DNA of 64,000 nt from Bacteroidota bacterium (lineage in GTDB: Bacteria > Bacteroidota > Bacteroidia > Chitinophagales > LD1), in contig CANJLD010000009.1 in the NCBI GenBank assembly GCA_947475165.1, positions 87,978-151,977 on the forward strand, in the 5' to 3' direction. Below, piece after piece: positions 19,148 to 26,824 of the stretch (positions are counted from its first letter, which is position 1; each line of letters starts with the position of its first letter). Both the position numbers and the translations under genes were made by a program. Under the pieces are notes generated by a model. It searched no databases and had not been told where the DNA came from. It saw only the letters and a program-made list of their open reading frames with translations.

Positions 19148-20521
19148 ATGAGCAAGAGCAGGACCATTTATTTCTGTCAGAACTGCGGCAACCAGTCGCC
19201 TAAGTGGGTTGGCAAATGCCCTACCTGCAACGAGTGGAACACCTATGCCGAAGAAGTAATTGATAAAGACGTTGAGAAACTGAAAGAAAAGCGAGGCTAT
19301 GCGGTTAAGAAAAACGAACAGGCTGTTCCGGTTTCAATTAAAGATGTTCATGAGTTAGAAACAAAACGCATTGACACACGAGACACAGAACTGAACCGCG
19401 TTCTCGGTGGAGGAATTGTTCTAGGCAGTTTGATTCTTATTGGCGGTGAACCGGGTATTGGTAAATCTACCTTGATGTTGCAGTTGGCTTTAAACCTGAA
19501 GGGCTTGAAGGTGATGTATGTAACCGGTGAGGAAAGCGATAGACAAATAAAACTGCGTGCCGACAGAATCGGAATTAAAAACGATTCGTGTTTCATACTT
19601 ACCGAAACAAATACGCAACAAATTTTCAAACAAGCTGAAGCACTGGCACCGGATATCATAATTGTAGATTCTATTCAAACCCTGCATACGGTTTATGTAG
19701 AGAGCACACCGGGCAGCGTTAGCCAGGTGCGCGAATGCACTTCTGAATTGATGCGTTTTGCTAAAGAAAGTTCTATCCCTATTTTCTTAATAGGGCATAT
19801 TACTAAGGACGGTATGATTGCCGGACCGAAAGTTCTTGAGCACATTGTAGACACCGTGCTGCAATTTGAAGGCGACCGCAATTACACTTACCGTATTCTT
19901 CGCACTACTAAAAACCGTTTCGGCTCTACTTCTGAAATTGGTATTTACGAAATGGTAGGCGAAGGCCTGCGACCGGTGCTGAATCCTTCCGAAATTTTGT
20001 TGACACAGCGCGATGAAGAACTGAGCGGGATTGCCATTGGCAGTATGATGGAAGGCATGCGTCCTTTCCTGATTGAAACACAGGCATTGGTTACTCCCGC
20101 ATTTTACGGAACTCCTCAACGAAGCTCTACCGGTTTTGATGGAAGAAGAATGAGTATGCTCCTTGCAGTTTTAGAAAAGCGCGCGGGTTTCCGCTTCGGC
20201 ACTAAAGATGTTTTCTTAAACATTGCCGGTGGATTGCGGGTTGAAGACCCAGCTATTGATTTGGCAGTAATTGCCGCACTATGTTCCAGCTACAACGATA
20301 TTTCTATTTCGAACAAAGTGGCGTTTGCAGCAGAGGTAGGTTTAAGTGGCGAGGTGCGCGCGGTAAGCCGCATTGAGCAACGTATTGGCGAAGCCGATAA
20401 ACTGGGTTTCGAAAAAATATTCATCAGCAAATTCAACCAGAAGATTGACACTAAAAAATTCAATATCGAAATTGTTTACCTGAGCAAGGTGCAGGCTTTG
20501 ATGGAGGAGTTGTTTGGGTAG
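19148..20521 (+). CDS. radA: DNA repair protein RadA (Sms), 457 aa
   Basis: A hexameric RecA-like DNA-dependent ATPase that drives branch migration in recombination. N-terminal C4 zinc finger CQNCGNQSPKWVGKCPTC, Walker A GGEPGIGKST, the RadA-specific KNRFG motif (RTTKNRFGSTSE), and a C-terminal Lon-like domain (GLSGEVRAVSRIEQRI). The frame opens at a TTG at 19127 inside the preceding terminator; I chose the ATG at 19148 (MSKSRTIYFCQNCG). Length is standard. It overlaps no neighbour. Confidence 0.95.
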   Translation: MSKSRTIYFCQNCGNQSPKWVGKCPTCNEWNTYAEEVIDKDVEKLKEKRGYAVKKNEQAVPVSIKDVHELETKRIDTRDTELNRVLGGGIVLGSLILIGGEPGIGKSTLMLQLALNLKGLKVMYVTGEESDRQIKLRADRIGIKNDSCFILTETNTQQIFKQAEALAPDIIIVDSIQTLHTVYVESTPGSVSQVRECTSELMRFAKESSIPIFLIGHITKDGMIAGPKVLEHIVDTVLQFEGDRNYTYRILRTTKNRFGSTSEIGIYEMVGEGLRPVLNPSEILLTQRDEELSGIAIGSMMEGMRPFLIETQALVTPAFYGTPQRSSTGFDGRRMSMLLAVLEKRAGFRFGTKDVFLNIAGGLRVEDPAIDLAVIAALCSSYNDISISNKVAFAAEVGLSGEVRAVSRIEQRIGEADKLGFEKIFISKFNQKIDTKKFNIEIVYLSKVQALMEELFG

Positions 20522-20539
20522 GTGTTTTGTTGTTCGTAA

Positions 20540-21132
20540 GGCGACCAACAACAGCGAGAAAAGAAGATTATTTTTAAACGAACAAACAACTATGAAACCT
20601 AGCTTTGAAGAAGTGATGTCAAAAGAATCAGACGCTGAACTCCTAAAAATTGTAAATGAACAGCGAGACGATTGTCAGCCAGCTGCAGTTGAAGCGGCTG
20701 AAAGGGAACTTGCAAAACGAAAGTCGCAGGAACAAACTAATACGGTAAGCCAAACAATGGAACAAAAAAAACAAGTGGTTGAAGCCAAAGCTCAAGAACC
20801 AGTTGTTGCATCGGTTAAAAACAATGCGAATTTTGGTAGGTGGTTTGTAATAATTGGATTGATAATTATAGGTGCCATCCTACCTTTTCATTATATCCCT
20901 TCGCGGTTAATGGTATTTCCAAAAGACAATCTAACTTTTAGTAATACCTTTATTACCCAGAAAGATATTGATAAGTTGGTTGATAGATATAATCAAGCAA
21001 GCTTTTTTCAGAAACAAGCAATAAACCAGGAACCCTTTGTAAGAAAACTAATGGAGAAGGGAATAATTGTAGAGGTCAAGTAGAATGACGAAGTTGAAAA
21101 ATAATAAAGGAATTACGCAGTTGTTGGTCGCC
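20540..21132. repeat. Inverted repeats GGCGACCAACAAC flanking one small gene
   Basis: GGCGACCAACAAC at 20540-20552 is matched by its exact complement GTTGTTGGTCGCC at 21120-21132; extending inward gives 16 of 17 matching positions. Between them lies only the gene at 20592-21083. The right copy also forms part of a terminator hairpin. The pair could mark the ends of a small inserted cassette, or be chance plus terminator design; no target-site duplication is evident to me. Confidence 0.5.
20592..21083 (+). CDS. Small membrane protein with charged N-terminal segment, 163 aa
   Basis: I do not recognise a named family. Residues 1-40 (FEEVMSKESDAELLKIV, then AAVEAAERELAKRK) form a charged helical motif often seen ahead of membrane segments in Bacteroidota proteins. 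A Gln/Lys-rich linker follows, then a single membrane helix (about residues 80-102), then an ~60-residue soluble tail. The open frame reaches back to 20514, but I chose the ATG at 20592, which starts where the helical motif does. The gene sits between inverted 13-bp repeats and ends at a hairpin terminator. Confidence 0.6.
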   Translation: MKPSFEEVMSKESDAELLKIVNEQRDDCQPAAVEAAERELAKRKSQEQTNTVSQTMEQKKQVVEAKAQEPVVASVKNNANFGRWFVIIGLIIIGAILPFHYIPSRLMVFPKDNLTFSNTFITQKDIDKLVDRYNQASFFQKQAINQEPFVRKLMEKGIIVEVK

Positions 21133-21152
21133 TGACCACAACTATTTTTATT
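21120..21152 (+). terminator. Hairpin terminator after the small membrane protein gene
   Basis: Stem GTTGTTGGTC / GACCACAAC with one bulged T, loop GCCT, followed by TATTTTTATTT. It serves the plus-strand gene ending at 21083; the convergent oxidoreductase stop begins at 21148. Confidence 0.7.
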
Positions 21153-21816
21153 TCTCAATCACCAAACCATCGGAAGGCGCGCCAAGTTCGAGCAGCATGG
21201 CAGAAATATCTTTTACAAAACTATCGGAGCCGCAGATATAAAACCGCTGGCTGAAGTCGGCAATGTAGTTAACCAGCAAGTCGCGGTTCAGCCGCTTCTC
21301 TTTAAAGCCAATTACCCCTTCGCGCGTAAAGTGGCTCACAAAATTTTCTTGTAGCATATCGAATAATTCCTGCCCGCAAATAACATCCTGCGCTACGTAG
21401 TTGGAGTAAATCAAGCGGCAGTCCTTTAGGTTGTGCTGCCGGTTAAGGTCGCGAAAAATAGAAATGAAGGGAGTAATACCTGTGCCCCCGGCAATAAAAA
21501 CACCGCAGCCTTTAAACTGAATAGCGCCAAAGGGTTCCTGAATAATAAGCTCGGCACCGGCATTGGTTTTGCCCAACTGCTCGGTTACGCTGTGGCGGCT
21601 ATTGTAAATGCGCACCATAAATTCCAGATAGTCCTGCTTGTTTAAAGCGGTAAACGAAAACGGACGGAACTGTTCGCTCCACCCCTCTTTATTCAGCGCC
21701 ACATCGGTTGCCTGACCGGGCACAAATTTGTAACCGGCAGGTTTTTCTACCTGAAACCGCTTTACATCGGGGGTTATAAATTCTGCGTCAATAATTTTTA
21801 CCACATGGTTTGCCAT
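21148..21816 (-). CDS. FAD/NAD(P)-binding oxidoreductase (flavodoxin/ferredoxin reductase-like), 222 aa
   Basis: A single-domain ferredoxin-NADP-reductase-like flavoprotein. The FAD block is RPFSFTAL (RxxSh pattern), the NAD(P) block is GGTGITPFISIFRDL, and YICGSDSFV near the C-terminus matches the usual YxCGPxxFV. There is no 2Fe-2S domain, so its redox partner is separate. It is monocistronic between a convergent terminator and a small DUF5808-like gene. The substrate cannot be told from sequence. Confidence 0.82.
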   Translation of the reverse strand: MANHVVKIIDAEFITPDVKRFQVEKPAGYKFVPGQATDVALNKEGWSEQFRPFSFTALNKQDYLEFMVRIYNSRHSVTEQLGKTNAGAELIIQEPFGAIQFKGCGVFIAGGTGITPFISIFRDLNRQHNLKDCRLIYSNYVAQDVICGQELFDMLQENFVSHFTREGVIGFKEKRLNRDLLVNYIADFSQRFYICGSDSFVKDISAMLLELGAPSDGLVIEK

Positions 21817-21887
21817 AACAAGGAATTAATTCTTTTGATGGATGTAATGCTGAACCAGCCTGACCGTAGTTAGGAATAGTAGAAGCA

Positions 21888-22106
21888 TCAAGGCAAATTA
21901 AAACGCGCCTGACCGGTGTAAACCGCGAACACAATAAGAGCCGCTATGAGTAAAAGAATAATCTTCGATACGGTGTGTGCTGCGTTTAGCGTCCAGCCAA
22001 AAATGGGAGTTTGTTTGGGCACCAAAATGCGCGGGTCGGCAGGGTCGTAGTAAAACAAGAAATACCTCCACGGGCTTTTAGGTTTTGGGTTTTGTTCCAT
22101 CTGCAT
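21888..22106 (-). CDS. DUF5808-like small membrane protein, 72 aa
   Basis: Short protein with FLFYYDPADPRILVPKQTP followed by FGWTLN, which resembles the DUF5808 signature (YYNPDDPRIFVPKR...GWTLNF), then a C-terminal membrane helix (LLLIAALIVFAVYTG). A second ATG two codons in could be the true start. Its 5' end overlaps the divergent lipoprotein frame only if that gene used its longest start, which I reject. Function unknown. Confidence 0.65.
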   Translation of the reverse strand: MQMEQNPKPKSPWRYFLFYYDPADPRILVPKQTPIFGWTLNAAHTVSKIILLLIAALIVFAVYTGQARFNLP

Positions 22107-22182
22107 GTTTTTTTGCTACTGCAATTTAAAAACCCAAGTCAACTCACACAATTTCTCTCCGCAACTTTCGTTTATTCGCAAC

Positions 22183-23664
22183 ATGTTTTGCAAAAAGGGT
22201 TTTCTGCTTTCTGTTCTGGTTACTGCGCTCGGCATTTCGCTGCTGCTTAACAGCAGTTGCCGTAAAGAACAATTCGGCAATGGCAACCTTTCGTTCAGCA
22301 CCGATACGCTTACCTTCGATACCGTGTTTACATCGCTCGGCTCTACCACCAAATATTTTAAGGTGTTTAATACAGATAAAAAAGCGGTGAAGATTACCGA
22401 TATCCGCCTGATGCATTTGGTGGGAACGCAGTTTCGCATAAACGTTGACGGTGTTAGTGGCGACCACTTTACCGAAGTGGAAATTCCTGCCAAAGATTCT
22501 ATTTATGTTTTTGTAGAAGTTACGGTTAACCCTAACAGTGCCGCCACTCCGTTTATGATTATTGACGATGTTTCGTTTGTGATAAACGGAAATGCGAAGA
22601 CTGTTCACCTGCAGGCATTCGGGCAGAATGCGCATTACCATTATGGCGAAGAAATAAAAGATGGTGAAAGCAAAACATGGAGCAACGATTTGCCGCATGT
22701 AGTTATCAGTCACGATACAGTGCCGGGAGTTTATGTGCGATGCAATGCAACACTCACTATACAACCCGGCTGCAAAATTTTCTTTGCCGATGGTGCAGCT
22801 TTATTTATTGAAGGAACATTAAATGCCACTTCAACTTCATGGCAAGACTCTATCGTATTTCAAGGCGTGCGGCTTGAATCTTTTTATGAAGATAAGCCCG
22901 GTCAGTGGTTCGGCATTGTTTTTCTGCGCAATGCCGATTGTGTGCCCGAGGGCTATTTTGACCATTGCATTATCAATGAATCGAGCTACGGCATTTATGC
23001 CGGTGCAGGCCTAAGCACCAACTTTGCCGACTACACCGGAAGCACACAACGACCTTCTGTTCTTATTCAAAATTCAATTGTAAAAAACAGTTCGAGTAAT
23101 GCGGTGTATGGTTTTAATGCAAAAATTATTGCTGAGAACAGCCTGTTCTATACCTGTGGCGAAAACGTAGTTAAGTTTGGTTTGGGTGGCGAGTATACGT
23201 TTACCAACTGCACCATGTACAACACCGGCTCGCGTTATGTAGAGCACAAAAATGAAACACTTCTTCTTAGCAATCTTATCTCGGTTAATAATGCGATAGC
23301 CGCTACCGAGCCACTGACAACAATCTTTAAGAATTGTGTTATTTACGGAAGCCTGCAAAACGAAATATCGTTCAACAATTATCAGGATTTCAATCTTACT
23401 GAATTCAATAATTCATTCAGCTATTGCGATATAAAAACCAAGCAGGATACTTTTGAAATGTTCACCAGCACTCACGATAATATGCTTTACAATCAAGAGC
23501 CTCTTTTCAAAAATGCAGAAGAAGGAAACTTTACTCCTATTGATAGTGGTGGAATTACATCTCCGTTAATTGATGCAGGTAACGGTGGTCCTTCTCAGGA
23601 TATTTATGGAACAAACCGTCCCACCGGTGCCGGTTCTGATATCGGTGCAGTAGAAAAACCTTAG
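22183..23664 (+). CDS. Lipoprotein with right-handed beta-helix repeats, 493 aa
   Basis: Type II signal peptide MFCKKGFLLSVLVTALGISL ending in the lipobox LNSSC. After a ~110-residue beta-sandwich-like region come repeating short strands (LTIQPGCKIFFADGAALFIEG, FDHCIINESSYGIYAGAG, NSIVKNSSSNAVYGFNA) typical of the pectate-lyase-like beta-helix, and the tail PTGAGSDIGAVE common in such surface proteins. No catalytic set is evident, so it is more likely adhesive or structural than a lyase. I chose ATG 22183; the frame opens at 22105 but the signal peptide begins here. Confidence 0.75.
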   Translation: MFCKKGFLLSVLVTALGISLLLNSSCRKEQFGNGNLSFSTDTLTFDTVFTSLGSTTKYFKVFNTDKKAVKITDIRLMHLVGTQFRINVDGVSGDHFTEVEIPAKDSIYVFVEVTVNPNSAATPFMIIDDVSFVINGNAKTVHLQAFGQNAHYHYGEEIKDGESKTWSNDLPHVVISHDTVPGVYVRCNATLTIQPGCKIFFADGAALFIEGTLNATSTSWQDSIVFQGVRLESFYEDKPGQWFGIVFLRNADCVPEGYFDHCIINESSYGIYAGAGLSTNFADYTGSTQRPSVLIQNSIVKNSSSNAVYGFNAKIIAENSLFYTCGENVVKFGLGGEYTFTNCTMYNTGSRYVEHKNETLLLSNLISVNNAIAATEPLTTIFKNCVIYGSLQNEISFNNYQDFNLTEFNNSFSYCDIKTKQDTFEMFTSTHDNMLYNQEPLFKNAEEGNFTPIDSGGITSPLIDAGNGGPSQDIYGTNRPTGAGSDIGAVEKP

Positions 23665-23669
23665 TAAGT

Positions 23670-23709
23670 CGTCATTGCGAGGACGGCTCTGCGGACGAAG
23701 CAATCCCCC
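23670..23709. repeat. Dispersed repeat of the GTCATTGCGAGGACG...CGAAGCAATC type
   Basis: GTCATTGCGAGGACGG, then CTCTGCGGACGAAGCAATC, with complementary ends (ATTGC / GCAAT). From general knowledge, close variants are scattered between genes in many Bacteroidota and some other genomes. Here it lies between two convergent genes and may also act as a weak transcript end. Confidence 0.55.
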
Positions 23710-23714
23710 GATTA

Positions 23715-24203
23715 TTAAACCACTTTATTAGCACAGCAACTTGCTGCAGTAGCATCTGGCTTAGCTTTAAACGTAAAGCCCATCGAAAGTATATAGCCCA
23801 TTGCTTCACTCAACGCAGCGTTAGATCCAAAGCGCGGATTGGTATTTATATCGGCATGAACTTCCAGTTCTGTTCCGTATTCATCAAACAAATTGCAAAG
23901 GTGGTAAGCAATATCAATAGACCGGTAAACCTCAATCAGCATGCGTTCCTTCAAACTCATTTTCTGTTGCGTCCGGTCGTTATTAATAAACATAAACCCT
24001 CCGCGGCCTTTGCGCAGCAGCACAATTACAGTGGCAAATTCTGTTTCTAAACCGCGCACCTGACTGTCCGTGCCAATGCAAACTTTAATCTGGTTGCCCA
24101 GTTCCTGTTCATTAATCAAAGCATTTTCTACGGCATCGCTAATCGGAATTTCAATCTTCGTTCCGTCCAGCCTCCGCCATTTTGAAGTAAGTATTGGTTC
24201 CAT
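23715..24203 (-). CDS. YkuK-like RNase H-fold protein (DUF458), 162 aa
   Basis: Matches the YkuK/DUF458 family of predicted RNase H-like proteins: KVCIGTDSQVRG with the first acidic residue (Asp in GTDSQ), then EVHADINTNPRFGSN with another, and a C-terminal GFTFKAKPDATAASCCANKV. The family is predicted to bind or cut nucleic acid, and no substrate is established to my knowledge. Full length; ATG start. Monocistronic. Confidence 0.78.
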   Translation of the reverse strand: MEPILTSKWRRLDGTKIEIPISDAVENALINEQELGNQIKVCIGTDSQVRGLETEFATVIVLLRKGRGGFMFINNDRTQQKMSLKERMLIEVYRSIDIAYHLCNLFDEYGTELEVHADINTNPRFGSNAALSEAMGYILSMGFTFKAKPDATAASCCANKVV

Positions 24204-24453
24204 ACAATTTTGTTTGGTTTACTGAATGTAAGTCAATCTTTTCGGCAAATTCTGTTTTGCGGCTTTTCAATTTTCAACATTACCCGCACACTTTGCTTTC
24301 TGCCGCCACATATAATGACAGCTTATGATGAAAATTGGTTGCGCTTTCCACTAAGCAGAAGCAGGTTTTACAATTTCTTAGCAGAGGCGTTAAACTTTTA
24401 TAACACGGGCAGGTCACACCAGCATATTTTACAAAAACATAAAAACAATAATC

Positions 24454-25287
24454 ATGAAAAAGCAAATCTTAAAAACAGTTACAGCAATAGCGGTAATAGC
24501 AACAGCACTTACGTTCAGTTCGTGCCAGAAAGAAAAAAACGATAACGATTTTACTACAGCCAGCAATCAGGCAATGGCCGATGAATCTTACAACGATGCA
24601 AACAACGTTGCCGATGAAGCGGCTACCACCGGTTCGGTATCTTACAAAACCGATGATGCCAACAGTTTACTTGCCGGTTGCGCCACCGTAACCCGCGATA
24701 CTGTTTCTATGCCGCATGTTACCACTGTAGATTTTGGAACCGGTTGCACCGGAGCAGATGGCAAGGTTCGGAAAGGAAAAATAATTGTTACTTACGATGG
24801 AAAATATCGCGATGCTGGAACCACCATCACCATTACTTTCGATGGTTATTCTGTAAACGATAATCAGGTAAGCGGAACAAAAACCATTCATAACGATGGA
24901 GCGAATGGTGACGGTAATCTTTCTTTCTCTATCAGCGTAAACGGACAAATAGTTTTAGCAAGCGGTGCAGGAACTATTACTTGGTCATCTACCCGCACCC
25001 GTGAATGGATTGCAGGTGAAAGCACTGAGTCTCGCGATGATGACCAATATTCTATCACCGGTTCAGCTGCCGGCACAGCCGCCAATGGTGACCAGTTTAC
25101 CGCAACCGTTACCGATGCACTAATCAGAAATCTTGCACCGGGCTGTAGACGCCACTTTGTAAAAGGTACTGCCTTAATTCAACGCACCGGTAAACCCGAT
25201 AGAACAATAGACTTTGGCAACGGCAATTGCGATGATGAAGCGGTGGTTACTATCAATGGAGTTTCACATACAATTACACTTCACTAA
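24454..25287 (+). CDS. Putative lipoprotein of unknown function, 277 aa
   Basis: Type II signal peptide with lipobox FSSC at residues 20-24 (SSCQKEKND), then an Asn/Asp/Ala-rich linker and a beta-rich body with evenly spaced strands (GKIIVTYDGKYRDAGTTITI, LSFSISVNG). A few Cys residues (AGCATVT, GTGCTG, PGCRRHF, NGNCDD) could pair. No enzyme motif. The first ~80 residues after the signal are low complexity. A strong terminator follows, shared with the convergent crcB. Confidence 0.65.
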   Translation: MKKQILKTVTAIAVIATALTFSSCQKEKNDNDFTTASNQAMADESYNDANNVADEAATTGSVSYKTDDANSLLAGCATVTRDTVSMPHVTTVDFGTGCTGADGKVRKGKIIVTYDGKYRDAGTTITITFDGYSVNDNQVSGTKTIHNDGANGDGNLSFSISVNGQIVLASGAGTITWSSTRTREWIAGESTESRDDDQYSITGSAAGTAANGDQFTATVTDALIRNLAPGCRRHFVKGTALIQRTGKPDRTIDFGNGNCDDEAVVTINGVSHTITLH

Positions 25288-25306
25288 AAATATCGAAACG
25301 CAGAAT

Positions 25307-25341
25307 CAAAAAAAGTCCGACTGAATTCAGTCGGACTTTTT
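25307..25341. terminator. Bidirectional terminator between the lipoprotein gene and crcB
   Basis: A perfect palindrome: AAAAAGTCCGACTGAA / TTCAGTCGGACTTTTT, with A run on one side and T run on the other, between convergent genes. Confidence 0.9.
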
Positions 25342-25344
25342 ACG

Positions 25345-25713
25345 TTAAAACCATTTACTAATAAGGAAGCCTGCGGCAACAGCTAAATAGCAGAAGAGCA
25401 GATTAGCAAAAACAGTTGCCATGCCCATTTTAATATTACCCGATGAAAAGAGGGCAAAGGTTTCGTAACTAAAAGTAGAGAAAGTAGAAAAGCCTCCGCA
25501 GAAACCGGTGGCTATCAGCAACCGAATGTTGTCATTCGAAATTTGTTTATGAAACAAATAACCAAGTAGTAAGCCAAGAATAAAACTGCTTATCGTGTTC
25601 GCTAAAAAAGTGGCGAGCGGAAAACTATCCGGGGTTGTTGCAAAATATTTGGAGAGAAAAAAGCGGGTAATGCTGCCTAATCCGCCACCTATAAAAACAA
25701 GAAAATAGTTCAT
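25345..25713 (-). CDS. crcB: Fluoride ion channel CrcB/FluC, 122 aa
   Basis: A small four-helix membrane protein that acts as a dual-topology dimer exporting fluoride. It shows GGGLGSITRFFLSKYF near the N-terminus and the signature GFCGGFSTFSTFSYE, with the Asn of ANTISSF and Phe residues lining the pore. Its start ATG overlaps the stop of the upstream WecA-like gene (ATGA), so it is the distal gene of the exopolysaccharide operon, perhaps by accident. I see no fluoride riboswitch in front of it, as expected for an internal gene. Confidence 0.9.
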   Translation of the reverse strand: MNYFLVFIGGGLGSITRFFLSKYFATTPDSFPLATFLANTISSFILGLLLGYLFHKQISNDNIRLLIATGFCGGFSTFSTFSYETFALFSSGNIKMGMATVFANLLFCYLAVAAGFLISKWF

Positions 25714-26822
25714 GCTTTAGTCTGACGCTTTGACGCGTTTTTGCTTTTGCCAATATTGTAGAGCACCTGAAACAATAAAAACATAACAGCAAAATAAGCG
25801 AACGCAAGAAAGGTAACCAGCCAGGTCCATTCAATAATACGAACCACTAAGAAAAGTGCCACCGGTAAGGAAAGAAGCGAAACAGAAATTAAAATAAGTG
25901 CTACAAACTTGTCCGACAAGCCAAGGTAAACCAAGTGGTGAGTAATGTGGTCTTTACCGCCAACAAAAGGCGATTGCTTGCGCATTAATCTTCTTATAGT
26001 AACAGTTATGGTATCAATCAAAGGAACAATAAAGAAGAGCATGGGGATTACGAACTGCTTTAGCTGAATAAATTCGTTTGACCCTGCGTCCTTAAAATCC
26101 CAGAAAAACAAAATACTGGTACTGGCAAGAAACACTCCGAGAAACTGACTACCGGTATCGCCCATAATAATGCGTGATGGGTTCCAGTTAAAATATAAGA
26201 AGCCGGTTAATGCTCCAAACACTCCTACAAGCATCACCAAATAAAATGTACTCAGCGAATGTCCGCTTATAGCCACAACAGAAATAAGTCCGAGAATAAT
26301 ACTCATGGAAATAATTGTTGTAATAGCATCCATGTTATCCAGCATATTAATGGAGTTCATTAAACCAATAACCCAAACAATGGTAATCATGAAATCGAAA
26401 GCCGGATTGCCTGATATTTTTATATACACATCGGAGATGATTAAGATAAAAGCACAGGATAGCTGAGCAATAAATTTTGCAAGCGGATTGGTGTTGTATG
26501 CATCATCTGCCAAGCCTAATAAAAATCCAAGACTTGAAGAGGCAATAATACCGATGAGGTGTTTATCCAATAAATAATTTGCCTGCCGAGGAAGAGTTCC
26601 GATAACTGAAATGGAAACCAGAAAAAGAATGAAAAAGGAAATGCCGCCAATGGCAGGTTTTACGTTAGCTGCCCAACGAATTTGTGGAGTTCCATCTTCA
26701 TTGCGCACACCTAAATTAAACGAGAACTTTAAAAAAAGCCAGTTAATAAGAAACGAGAAAAGTGCGCTTATTAAAAAAAATAAGGCGAGGAAAGTGATAA
26801 TATATTGCCCGTCTTCAATCAT
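25710..26822 (-). CDS. WecA-like polyprenyl-phosphate sugar-1-phosphate transferase, 370 aa
   Basis: A polytopic membrane enzyme of the MraY/WecA family that loads a (N-acetyl)hexosamine-1-phosphate onto undecaprenyl phosphate to start a polysaccharide chain. Family motifs are LLGLADDAYN (Asp pair), NSINMLDNMDA, GDTGSQFLG and the cytoplasmic His motif DHITHHLV. About ten to eleven hydrophobic segments. I chose ATG 26822 (MIEDGQYIITF); the longer frame from 26855 overlaps the upstream kinase gene. It lies 2 bp after the kinase stop and overlaps crcB by 4 bp, so all are one operon. Confidence 0.88.
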   Translation of the reverse strand: MIEDGQYIITFLALFFLISALFSFLINWLFLKFSFNLGVRNEDGTPQIRWAANVKPAIGGISFFILFLVSISVIGTLPRQANYLLDKHLIGIIASSSLGFLLGLADDAYNTNPLAKFIAQLSCAFILIISDVYIKISGNPAFDFMITIVWVIGLMNSINMLDNMDAITTIISMSIILGLISVVAISGHSLSTFYLVMLVGVFGALTGFLYFNWNPSRIIMGDTGSQFLGVFLASTSILFFWDFKDAGSNEFIQLKQFVIPMLFFIVPLIDTITVTIRRLMRKQSPFVGGKDHITHHLVYLGLSDKFVALILISVSLLSLPVALFLVVRIIEWTWLVTFLAFAYFAVMFLLFQVLYNIGKSKNASKRQTKA

Positions 26823-26824
26823 TA

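Noticed and set aside
24210..24545. Plus-strand 111-codon frame before the lipoprotein gene
   Set aside because: Composition is not protein-like and it overlaps the signal peptide of the lipoprotein in another frame.
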